DNA from: Ilyomonas sp965199845
GTDB taxonomy: Bacteria > Bacteroidota > Bacteroidia > Chitinophagales > Chitinophagaceae
Length of the DNA: 64,000 nt
Reading direction: 5' to 3'
NCBI GenBank assembly: GCA_965199845.1
Contig: CBDATZ010000054.1
Span: 558,001-622,000 of the forward strand
A model generated the notes under the pieces. That model had not been told where the DNA came from and did not search any database. It worked only from the letters and a program-made list of their open reading frames with translations. This document shows, in pieces, positions 35,186 through 42,802 of the stretch. Both the position numbers and the translations under genes were made by a program. Position 1 is the stretch's first letter; each line of letters starts with the position of its first letter.

Positions 35186-36724
35186 TTATCTCTTTTGTCT
35201 TCTCGACGGGAAGAAGTTACCCGTCTTTTGTTTTGCTGATGTGCCTTCCGGCGCACCATAATGCGTCATCGCACAACGGAAACCAATGCTGCTGCTGCTT
35301 TGGTCTTCCTGCATAAAGCGGCGTGTTCCCGGGCTTAACCAATAAGGCATATCATTCCAGCTTCCGCCTTTATATACACGCGACTTATCGTTAATTAACG
35401 AAGTATGACCGTAATCGTAAACATCGCGGCTTAAAGAATCGCCATCCAGGAAATCCACTGCATAAGCGTGATTGTAATTACGACGGTTATGCAAATCAGA
35501 ATCATTCTCCGGAACTTCTTTAATACGTCCCATAGAGTCTAACCAGGCAGACGGATCTTCTCCACCGCTTTTATCAACTTTTGTAAACACATTACCACGG
35601 AACGGGTTCATATCTTCCGTTTCCTGGCTTGTAGTCGGACGATACACATCGGCAACCCACTCATTTACATTCCCACTCATATTGTATAAACCATAACCAT
35701 TCGGAAAGAAAGAAGTCACATTTGCAGGAATTGCAGAACGGTCGTTCAAACCACCTGCCGTACCCATGTAGTCACCATTACCACGTTTGAAGTTTGCAAG
35801 AAACGAACCTTGCCAGGAACCATGGCGGGCAGAGCGCAGGTTATCAAAACCATCATTCTGCCAGGCGTAAACCTGTTTATTGGCAATCAACTCCTCACCT
35901 CTTTTCTTTTCACTGGTGCGTTTTTGCGGATTGGCAGACACATAGCCTAACGCAGCATATTCCCATTCGGCTTCTGTTGGCAGGCGATAATCGGGGAATA
36001 AAATACCATCAGAAAAATCTACTTTAGAACGCGGACGACCTTGTGCGTCTTTCAGCTCATTATTTTTTGGCTTGCCGGGCACACCTTCATAAGCACCCAT
36101 CAGGTAAGCTTTTGTATTGAAATTATCTTGTCCGCCACCATTCAATTCTGTTTTCAATACATTTTTATTCTGGTAGCCTTTATCTATCAAAGCAATTTCG
36201 TTTACGCGGTCTGTTCTCCACATACAGAAATCGTGCGCCTGGCGCCAGGTAACACCAACTACCGGGTAATAATTATACGATGGATGACGGAAGTAATATT
36301 CTACATACACATCGTTAAACGCAAGTTCTTTACGCCACGCGAGCGTATCCGGCATAGCGGCATCTATTACAGGTTGGTTATCCTGGAAAACATTTTCCAG
36401 CCAGTGAATATATTCGCGGTAGTGCACATTAGCAACTTCCGTTTTATCTATAAAAAAGGAGTTTACCGTAACACGGCGCGGTACATTGTTCCAGTCGCTC
36501 ATAACATCGTCCTGCGTAGAACCCATAGTAAAGGTACCACCCTGAACGAATACGAGACCCGGACCTGTTTTAATATCTTTGAGTTTGGCAACAAAAAAAC
36601 CACCCTGGTTTTTGTCATTGTAATTCCAGCCGGTAGAAGTTGATTTTTCCGGCTTTTTATGACACGATGCCAAAGCACCTAAAGCAGTAATTAATAAAGT
36701 AGCGTTGCGGAGCTGCTTAAACAT
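35186..36724 (-). CDS. gldJ: GldJ-like gliding motility lipoprotein (SUMF1/FGE domain)
   Basis: 512 residues. Lipoprotein signal MFKQLRNATLLITALGALASC with lipobox LASC. The formylglycine-generating-enzyme-like domain runs from about residue 55 (VFVQGGTFTMGSTQDD; FFIDKTEVANVHYREYIHW; VVGVTWRQAHDFCMWRTDRVNE; YRLPTEAEWEYAALG) to the end (GGSWNDMPYWLSPGTRRF). GldJ and GldK share this fold. I favour GldJ because porV is its divergent neighbour, as in the porV-porU-gldJ locus of Flavobacterium, and no gldLMN follow. GldJ supports type IX secretion and gliding in the outer membrane. GldK remains possible. Confidence 0.85.
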   Translation of the reverse strand: MFKQLRNATLLITALGALASCHKKPEKSTSTGWNYNDKNQGGFFVAKLKDIKTGPGLVFVQGGTFTMGSTQDDVMSDWNNVPRRVTVNSFFIDKTEVANVHYREYIHWLENVFQDNQPVIDAAMPDTLAWRKELAFNDVYVEYYFRHPSYNYYPVVGVTWRQAHDFCMWRTDRVNEIALIDKGYQNKNVLKTELNGGGQDNFNTKAYLMGAYEGVPGKPKNNELKDAQGRPRSKVDFSDGILFPDYRLPTEAEWEYAALGYVSANPQKRTSEKKRGEELIANKQVYAWQNDGFDNLRSARHGSWQGSFLANFKRGNGDYMGTAGGLNDRSAIPANVTSFFPNGYGLYNMSGNVNEWVADVYRPTTSQETEDMNPFRGNVFTKVDKSGGEDPSAWLDSMGRIKEVPENDSDLHNRRNYNHAYAVDFLDGDSLSRDVYDYGHTSLINDKSRVYKGGSWNDMPYWLSPGTRRFMQEDQSSSSIGFRCAMTHYGAPEGTSAKQKTGNFFPSRRQKR

Positions 36725-36874
36725 GGACGAACAGATTTTTATAACTTATTAGTGAAACGGCGATTCCGTTTTTTTATTGCAGGTAGAAGTGGCGAAAATA
36801 TAAATTATTATGCAGATAACAGCGCCTGTTACTTAAAAAATGATTAGAACAAAATAAAAACGTATTCCTGAAAG

Positions 36875-36905
36875 TTTGTAGTGTAATGCAAAAGATACAT
36901 CTTTG
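36875..36905 (+). promoter_or_regulatory. probable porV promoter
   Basis: TTTG at 36875-36878 and CATCTTTG at 36898-36905 are separated by exactly 19 bp, fitting the Bacteroidota -33/-7 layout with one mismatch (C for T) in the -7 box. Transcription would start near 36912, leaving a leader of about 150 bases. The rest of the 335-bp gldJ-porV gap shows no gene. Confidence 0.45.
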
Positions 36906-37059
36906 CGACGTATCAAGACAACCTCATAACGAATTTAAGTTTTGTCTATCGAAGAAAATATCTACACAATCCGGCTGAGAATAAAAGCGGTTCGCCGTTT
37001 CTGATAATCATAATTTTTTCTCTCCGGCTATCGTTTATTTTATTTAAAAAACCACTTGA

Positions 37060-38223
37060 ATGAAGTTTACAAAACTGCTGACTGCTGCTTTGGCTGCTAC
37101 TATCTTTTTGTCTGTAGGTGCTTACGCACAAACGGCTCCGATTAATATCGTTACAACAGCTGTTCCCTTTTTACGCATTTCGCCCGACGCCAGAACCGGC
37201 GGTATGGGCGATGTTGGAATTGCCACTTTGCCGGATGCCAATTCCGGTTTTTCAAATCTTGCTAAAATTCCGTTTGCTACCAGCGCCACACAAGCTTCTG
37301 TTACATACACGCCCTGGTTAAAAGATATTGCATCGGATGTGTATCTCGCTTCGTTAGGCGGCTATCATAAGATTGATGATAACCAGGCAATCGCCTTCGG
37401 TGTACGTTACTTTAATCTGGGTGATATCCAGTTTACAGACCAGAACGGAAGCAGCCTTGGCAGCGGCAGACCCAGAGAATTCGGGATTGATTTTGGCTAC
37501 ACGCGCAAATTATCTGATAAACTATCATTGGGCGTTGCTTTACGCTACATTAATTCCAGCCTCGCAAAAGGCGATGTTAATAACAGTGGAAATGTTTACA
37601 AAGCTGGCAATGCCGTAGCCGGCGATCTTTCCTTATATCACAGTGGTTTAAATGCAGATGGTCAAGGTCTTACGTATGGTCTTACAATAAGCAATTTGGG
37701 TTCTAAGATTGGCTATACCAATAATGCTGAAACCAAAGATTTTATTCCGTCTAATATGGGTATTGGCGCTGCCTATACAGGTGTGTTAGATGAGGACAAT
37801 AAAATAACCATTGCTGCCGATATAAATCATTTGCTGGTGCCGGGCTTTCCGGTATTGAGCGATGATGGATCTGACCAGGCAGGTGATTCAGCTAAATTGG
37901 CAGATTACCGCAGCACCGGCGTTTTTGAAAGCTGGTTTAAATCATTTGATAATAAAGTTTACACCGTTCAGTTAGGCGCTGAGTATTGGTATAACAACCA
38001 GTTTGCCGCCCGCGCCGGTTATTATTGGGAAACGAAAGAAGGCGGTAACCGTAAATATTTTACCGTTGGTGTTGGTGTAAAATACAATGTATTCGGACTT
38101 AACTTTTCTTACCTCGTTCCTTCCGGCAATGGTGTAACCAGAAATCCGCTTTCCAATACATTACGTTTCAGTTTATTGTTCGATCTGGATAACGAAACGA
38201 ACGGTACAAATACAGCACAGTAA
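37060..38223 (+). CDS. porV: type IX secretion outer-membrane protein PorV
   Basis: 387 residues with signal peptide MKFTKLLTAALAATIFLSVGAYAQ. PorV hallmarks: TTAVPFLRISPDARTGGMGD at the start of the mature protein, IATLPDANSGFSNLAKI, and later barrel strands with GVRYFNLGDIQFTD and FGIDFGYTRKLSDKLSLGVALRYI. PorV is a 14-stranded barrel that escorts cargo from the translocon to the attachment complex. The usual neighbour porU is not between porV and the gldJ-like gene here. Confidence 0.95.
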   Translation: MKFTKLLTAALAATIFLSVGAYAQTAPINIVTTAVPFLRISPDARTGGMGDVGIATLPDANSGFSNLAKIPFATSATQASVTYTPWLKDIASDVYLASLGGYHKIDDNQAIAFGVRYFNLGDIQFTDQNGSSLGSGRPREFGIDFGYTRKLSDKLSLGVALRYINSSLAKGDVNNSGNVYKAGNAVAGDLSLYHSGLNADGQGLTYGLTISNLGSKIGYTNNAETKDFIPSNMGIGAAYTGVLDEDNKITIAADINHLLVPGFPVLSDDGSDQAGDSAKLADYRSTGVFESWFKSFDNKVYTVQLGAEYWYNNQFAARAGYYWETKEGGNRKYFTVGVGVKYNVFGLNFSYLVPSGNGVTRNPLSNTLRFSLLFDLDNETNGTNTAQ

Positions 38224-38246
38224 TTTTTTATAAATCAATATATACG

Positions 38247-38276
38247 AAAAGCGAAGGCACTGTTACCTTCGCTTTT
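38247..38276 (+). terminator. porV terminator
   Basis: Perfect 11-bp stem AAAAGCGAAGG / CCTTCGCTTTT with an 8-base loop and a T-run; it lies 10 bases before the ispF start. Confidence 0.88.
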
Positions 38277-38286
38277 TTATTTTATT

Positions 38287-38778
38287 ATGAACATACGCAT
38301 TGGTCAGGGTATTGATTTTCATCGTTTGGTAGAAGGCAGAGATTTGTGGTTGGGCGGCGTTCTGATACCGCATACAAAAGGAGCTTTGGGGCATAGCGAT
38401 GCAGATGTATTGCTTCATGCTGTTTGCGATGGTTTATTGGGCGCGGCTTGCCTCGGCGATATTGGCACTCATTTTCCCGATACATCGCAGGAATTTAAAA
38501 ATATCGACAGCAAAATTCTCTTGCAACGAACCATTGTTTTATTAAAAGAAAAAAATTATTCTGTCATTAATGTAGATTGTATGCTTTGCCTGCAAGCACC
38601 AAAAATCAAATCCTATGTTAACCAGATGCAGGAAATAATTGCCAACATTTTAGGAGTCGGATTAGACTGCGTTTCCATAAAAGCAACGACTACGGAAGGG
38701 CTTGGTTTTGTAGGTCGCGAAGAAGGTGTAATGGCTTACGCAACCGTACTGGTTGAAAAAAACAACCTGTTGTTTTAA
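38287..38778 (+). CDS. ispF: 2-C-methyl-D-erythritol 2,4-cyclodiphosphate synthase
   Basis: 163 residues. Begins RIGQGIDFHRLVEGRDLWLGG (metal-binding DxH as DFH), then GALGHSDADVLLHAVCDGLLGAA and DIGTHFPD, the conserved zinc-site and substrate motifs, and the late ATTTEGLGFVGREEG. It closes the cyclodiphosphate ring in the MEP isoprenoid pathway. No ispD is adjacent. It is separated from porV by a terminator, so it must have its own promoter in that short gap or depend on read-through. Confidence 0.96.
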   Translation: MNIRIGQGIDFHRLVEGRDLWLGGVLIPHTKGALGHSDADVLLHAVCDGLLGAACLGDIGTHFPDTSQEFKNIDSKILLQRTIVLLKEKNYSVINVDCMLCLQAPKIKSYVNQMQEIIANILGVGLDCVSIKATTTEGLGFVGREEGVMAYATVLVEKNNLLF

Positions 38779-38966
38779 AGCCATTGCGACTGATTGTATT
38801 TGCGTTTTTCAATCTTGTAATATAAATATCTCCAAGACTTTTGATCCAAGATAAATTCCTGACTAGATCATAACAATTAAACAAAAAAGTTTGTAATAAG
38901 ATAATCTCTTTTGTCTTGCAAAGCAATTGATAATGCAAAACCGCTATTTTTATTTAAATTCAGCAC

Positions 38967-40425
38967 ATGCAAGCAGTAACAGCAACCACACAAAAACAAT
39001 TTAAGCCAGCTTTTAGTTTGTTAGATGCCACCATGATTGTTGCCGGCTCTATGATTGGTTTCCGGTATTTTTCTGGTAAGTGCTGATATGACGCGTACTG
39101 TTGGCTCGGCTGGCTGGCTGATTTTGTTATGGGTATTAACGGGTGTATTAACGTTAATTGCAGCCTTAAGCTATGGCGAATTGAGCGGCATGTTTCCTAA
39201 AGCCGGCGGACAATATGTATATTTAAAAGAAGCTTACAATCCATTAATCGCTTTTCTGTTTGGCTGGAGTTTTTTTGCTGTCATACAAACCGGAACCATT
39301 GCTGCCGTTGGCGTTGCGTTTAGTAAATTTGCCGCTTACATTTTTCCTGCACTAAGCGAAAACCATATACTTGCCGATTTAGGTTTTATCAAAATCACGG
39401 CGGCGCAAATCACTTCCATTTTACTTATCATCTTTCTTACCTGGGTAAATACGCGGGGCGTAAAAGAAGGCAAGTTTATACAAACTCTTTTTACACTAAC
39501 CAAGCTCGTGGCTTTATTTGGATTGATCATTTTTGGCTTTATTACGGCTGGCAAAACAACCTGGAGCGCCAACTGGAGCACTGGTTTTTCATTTGGCAAA
39601 ATGGATGGCAATATTCTCATTCCCTATACAGGCACAGCGGCTTTGGGCGCCATTGCAGGAGCCATGGTCGGAAGTCTTTTCAGCAGCGATAGCTGGAACA
39701 ATGTAACTTTTATCGCGGGTGAAATTGAAAATCCAAAACGTAATATCGGGTTGAGTTTATTTTTAGGAACGCTCATCGTTACATTGATTTATACAGCAAC
39801 CAATTTGATGTATCTGGCTGTTATGCCGTTGCAAAGCATTGCTCATGCTGAGAACGATCGCGTTGGCGTAGAAGCTGCCAAACTCATTTTCGGCAACACC
39901 GGAACCATCATCATTGCCATTATGCTTATGGTTTCCACGTTTGGTTGTAATAACGGATTGATTCTTTCTGGCGCGCGCGTATATTATACCATGGCAAAAG
40001 ATGGTTTGTTTTTTCGGCAAGCCGGCGATTTAAATAAAAATGCCGTTCCTTCCAAAGGCTTATGGATACAGTGTTTGTGGGCATCTTTGCTTTGCCTCAG
40101 CGGCAGGTATGGCGACTTGTTAGATTATATTATTTTCACCGTTCTTATCTTCTACATTCTCACCATTGCGGGTGTATTTATATTGCGCCGCAAACGCCCT
40201 GATATTCCACGTCCCTACAAAGCGTTTGGTTACCCGGTGCTGCCAATGTTATATATTATTATCGCCAGCATTATTTGCGTTTCGCTTTTAAAATATAAAC
40301 CCAATTATACATTTCCGGGCTTAATCATTGTCCTGATTGGCATTCCCATTTATTATGCAATCGGAAAAAACAAACATGTAATAGAAGAAACGCCGGGCGA
40401 AGAAGGTACAATAATGAAACAGTAA
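38967..40425 (+). pseudogene. APC-family amino acid permease with a frameshift near its start
   Basis: The ATG at 38967 opens MQAVTATTQKQFKPAFSLLD, continues through MIVAGSMIG, and then runs to a stop at 39084. The permease continues in the +1 frame from 39060 (SGIFLVSADMTRTVGSAGW). The joined reading, MIVAGSMIG then SGIFLVSADM, is the first helix of an APC permease. The break sits in a TTT at 39059-39061 where GGT TCC would be expected, so one extra T is present. Everything downstream (about 455 residues, 12 helices, e.g. GELSGMFPKAGGQYVYLKEAY and LGAIAGAMVGSLFSSDSWNN) is intact. Either a recent inactivating mutation or a sequence error; the substrate is unknown. Confidence 0.85.
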
Positions 40426-40447
40426 AAGACACTCATTCAGGCTACAA

Positions 40448-40520
40448 AATACAGTTTTATGTTCCCGGCGCCGGTAACTCCGGTTAATCGTCTGTTGCGA
40501 CGCTCCGTTCAACGTTCTGA
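40448..40520 (+). repeat. dispersed intergenic repeat, copy C
   Basis: Starts AATACAGTTTTATGTTCC and has CTCCGGTTAATCG, then GTTGCGACGCTCCGTTCAA. From AATAC to CTCCG the spacing is 30 bases, as in copies A (32379) and B (49936). It lies upstream of trpS and inflates a false N-terminal extension of that ORF. Confidence 0.75.
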
Positions 40521-40593
40521 AATCAATCGATCTGTCATAAATACAAATGTCAATATCAATGTACAGAATTATTTTACAAAAAGAAATCCTGAA

Positions 40594-40625
40594 CATCCGC
40601 ACATAAAATCCATATCATTCATGTT
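40594..40625 (+). repeat. diverged single arm of the CACGGATG-type repeat
   Basis: Reads ATCCGCACATAAAATCC and then ATATCATTCATGTTC, matching the right arm of the 34938-35124 inverted repeat at most positions with G-to-A or C-to-T type changes. It ends 35 bases before the trpS start. Confidence 0.65.
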
Positions 40626-40659
40626 CTCACATTCCGCCATTTCTTATCTTCGCCCGCCT

Positions 40660-41655
40660 ATGAAAGAAGTGGTTGTTAGCGGCATTCGGCCAACAGGTTT
40701 TTTACACCTGGGAAACTATTTTGGAGCTTTGCGAAATTATGTGCGTATGCAGGAAGATTTCAATTGTTACTTCTTTGTTGCCGACTGGCACAGCCTGACC
40801 ACGCATCCCGATACCAGCGAGCTAAAGAACAGTGTTCATCGTGTATTAGCCGAAAATATTGCCTGCGGTCTCGACCCCGAAAAAGTAGCTTTATTTGTAC
40901 AAAGCGATGTGCCTGAAATAGCTGAATTGTATTTATATTTAAACATGATGGCTTACAAAGGCGAGCTTGAAAAGACAGTTACATTTAAAGAAAAAGTGCG
41001 CCAGCAGCCAGAGAATGTAAATGCCGGATTATTAACTTACCCGGTATTGCAGGCGGCTGATATTTTAATACATCGCGCGGTAAAAGTTCCGGTTGGTAAA
41101 GATCAGGAACAACATCTTGAAATGGCGCGCAACTTTGCGGTTCGTTTCAATAGTCGTTATGGCGATGTATTGCCGCCGCCGCAAGCTTTTAATTATGGTG
41201 ATAATCTCATAAAAATATTAAGTCTCGATGGCAACGGCAAGATGAGTAAAAGCGAAAACCAGATAGCAACCATTTACTTAGCCGATGAAGATGATGCCAT
41301 TCGCAAAAAAATTATGAAAGCAAAAACCGACAGCGGCCCAACTGAGCCTGATTCTGAAAAGCCGGATTATATTGCCAACTTATTTACTCTGATGAAAATG
41401 GTAAGTAATGAAGAAGTTACGGCTTCTTTTGAGCACGCATTCAACACTTGCAACATTCGTTATGGCGATATGAAAAAGAAACTTGCCGAAGACATGGTTG
41501 CGTTTCTTACACCGGTGCGCGAAAAAGCAAAAGCCATTCAAAACGATAACGAATCTCTTTCCAAAATCATTCGTTTGGGAAAAGATAAAGCACACGAAAG
41601 CGCCGCTAAAACATTAGCTTTAGTTCGCAGCGCGGTTGGCGTGCAATATGTATAG
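40660..41655 (+). CDS. trpS: tryptophan--tRNA ligase
   Basis: 331 residues from the ATG at 40660. The longer frame to 40459 only translates two intergenic repeats. Class I synthetase signatures: SGIRPTGFLHLGNYFGAL (HIGH-type) at residues 6-23, then VPVGKDQEQHLEMAR, and GNGKMSKSEN (KMSKS). Length is normal for bacterial TrpRS. A box TATCTTCG at 40645-40652 just before the start is close to the TAnnTTTG promoter pattern, suggesting a nearly leaderless message. Confidence 0.96.
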   Translation: MKEVVVSGIRPTGFLHLGNYFGALRNYVRMQEDFNCYFFVADWHSLTTHPDTSELKNSVHRVLAENIACGLDPEKVALFVQSDVPEIAELYLYLNMMAYKGELEKTVTFKEKVRQQPENVNAGLLTYPVLQAADILIHRAVKVPVGKDQEQHLEMARNFAVRFNSRYGDVLPPPQAFNYGDNLIKILSLDGNGKMSKSENQIATIYLADEDDAIRKKIMKAKTDSGPTEPDSEKPDYIANLFTLMKMVSNEEVTASFEHAFNTCNIRYGDMKKKLAEDMVAFLTPVREKAKAIQNDNESLSKIIRLGKDKAHESAAKTLALVRSAVGVQYV

Positions 41656-41753
41656 CCACCGGATTTATCTGGTGAAAAAAAAAGAATAATTAAAAATATA
41701 AGCGATTGCAAAACGCAGAAGCTGATGGAGCTGGCTGCCAAAAAATAATAACC

Positions 41754-42389
41754 ATGTCCAAACTTCATAAACCGAAGCATGTAGCCGTTGCCGGAAATAT
41801 CGGCGCCGGAAAAACCACGCTAACCGAATTGTTGAGCAAGCATTACAAATGGATTCCGCAGTTTGAAGATGTTGATAACAATCCGTATCTGAATGATTTT
41901 TACGATGAAATGCCGCGCTGGAGTTTCAACCTGCAGATTTATTTCTTAAATAGCCGTCTCAACCAATTGTTAGAAATTGCCAGCGGAACAGAGACTGTTA
42001 TACAAGACAGAACCATTTATGAAGATGCTAATATTTTCGCGCCCAATCTTCATGATATGGGTTTGATGAGCCAGCGCGATTTTGACAATTATTACAACTT
42101 TTTTTCTACCTTAAAAAACATGATTCAGCCGCCGGATTTGCTGATTTATTTAAAAGCATCTGTGCCTACTTTGGTTGGACAAATTCAGAAACGCGGCCGG
42201 GAATACGAAGAAAATATCAGGCTGGATTATCTGAAAAAACTCAATCTTTTATATGAGAAATGGATTGATTCTTACAAAGAAGGAAAACTGCTGGTGATAG
42301 ATGTTGACAAAAACAAATTTGCCGAGAACAGCGAAGATTTAGGAAGCATCATTAATAAAGTAGATGGAATGTTGTTTGGCTTGTTTTAA
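41754..42389 (+). CDS. deoxynucleoside kinase
   Basis: 211 residues from the ATG at 41754. P-loop AVAGNIGAGKTTLTELL at the N-terminus, then EDVDNNPYLNDFYDEMPRW for base binding, the DRS/DRT motif as QDRTIYEDANIF, and the arginine-rich lid QKRGREYEENI. These are features of the dCK/dGK-type fold found in Gram-positive and Bacteroidota bacteria. It phosphorylates deoxynucleosides for salvage; whether dA, dG or dC is preferred cannot be read from motifs. Lies 98 bp after trpS. Confidence 0.93.
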   Translation: MSKLHKPKHVAVAGNIGAGKTTLTELLSKHYKWIPQFEDVDNNPYLNDFYDEMPRWSFNLQIYFLNSRLNQLLEIASGTETVIQDRTIYEDANIFAPNLHDMGLMSQRDFDNYYNFFSTLKNMIQPPDLLIYLKASVPTLVGQIQKRGREYEENIRLDYLKKLNLLYEKWIDSYKEGKLLVIDVDKNKFAENSEDLGSIINKVDGMLFGLF

Positions 42390-42395
42390 TAAAAA

Positions 42396-42423
42396 AATCC
42401 ATCGCATGAAAATGCAATGGATT
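42396..42423 (-). terminator. terminator hairpin on the minus strand
   Basis: Stem AATCCATTGCAT / ATGCGATGGATT (one mismatch) with a 4-base loop, followed on the minus strand by TTTTTTTATT. On the plus strand no T-run follows it, so it does not fit the kinase gene just to its left. Confidence 0.6.
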
Positions 42424-42493
42424 CAACAAACTAACACATGAAGAAAAACAAGAAAGATTTATGTTTATTACAAACAAGCCGATAATTCAATAA

Positions 42494-42527
42494 AAGCCTG
42501 CTTCCCTTCTGCAGTTGTAGCAGGCTT
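42494..42527 (-). terminator. second minus-strand hairpin with T-run
   Basis: Stem AAGCCTGCT / AGCAGGCTT around a 16-base loop; on the minus strand TTTTATT follows. Confidence 0.5.
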
Positions 42528-42775
42528 GATAAACCCTCAAAAAAACACTATAAAAATCATGGAAAACCCACTAACACAACCCTTTTTTTATTTGCTGACG
42601 CCTTTCTTTAACGCCTTTGTTTTAACAAGTCAAAAGTAAATCATACAAATTCTGCGCACACTTAAATAAGACTTTAAACAGCTTAAAAAAGAATAAAGAA
42701 AATCTTTACAATACAACTTAAAAAACGAATCTGCTTCTATTCTTTTTACAACTTTCTTTTACCACCTCACAGACG

Positions 42776-42783
42776 TAAATTTG
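42776..42783 (+). promoter_or_regulatory. -7 box TAAATTTG of the ABC-F gene
   Basis: Fits TAnnTTTG, with TTTC at 42753-42756 at the right 19-bp spacing for the -33 box. It lies 19 bases before the ATG. Confidence 0.55.
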
Positions 42784-42802
42784 CGCAGCAATAAAAACAG
42801 CT

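Larger units (their letters stand above)
42396..42624 (-). ncRNA. possible minus-strand small RNA
   Basis: A minus-strand -7 box TACTTTTG (42631-42638) is followed by about 110 bases without a useful ORF and then two hairpins with T-runs on the same strand (42494-42527 and 42396-42423). Nothing on the minus strand in this 413-bp gap codes for more than a few residues. The arrangement is what an independent small RNA gene would look like. No -33 box is clear and no known RNA family is recognised. The remainder of the gap shows only the promoter of the next gene. Confidence 0.3.

Noticed and set aside
36041..36643. 200-residue antisense ORF inside the gldJ-like gene
   Set aside because: No domain, and it is fully covered by a conserved gene on the other strand.
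40459..40659. N-terminal extension of trpS
   Set aside because: It translates two intergenic repeats; the synthetase fold begins at the Met at 40660.
42558..42638. 26-residue plus-strand ORF (MENPLTQPFFYLL...)
   Set aside because: Too short, no conservation signal, and overlapping the minus-strand promoter-like box.
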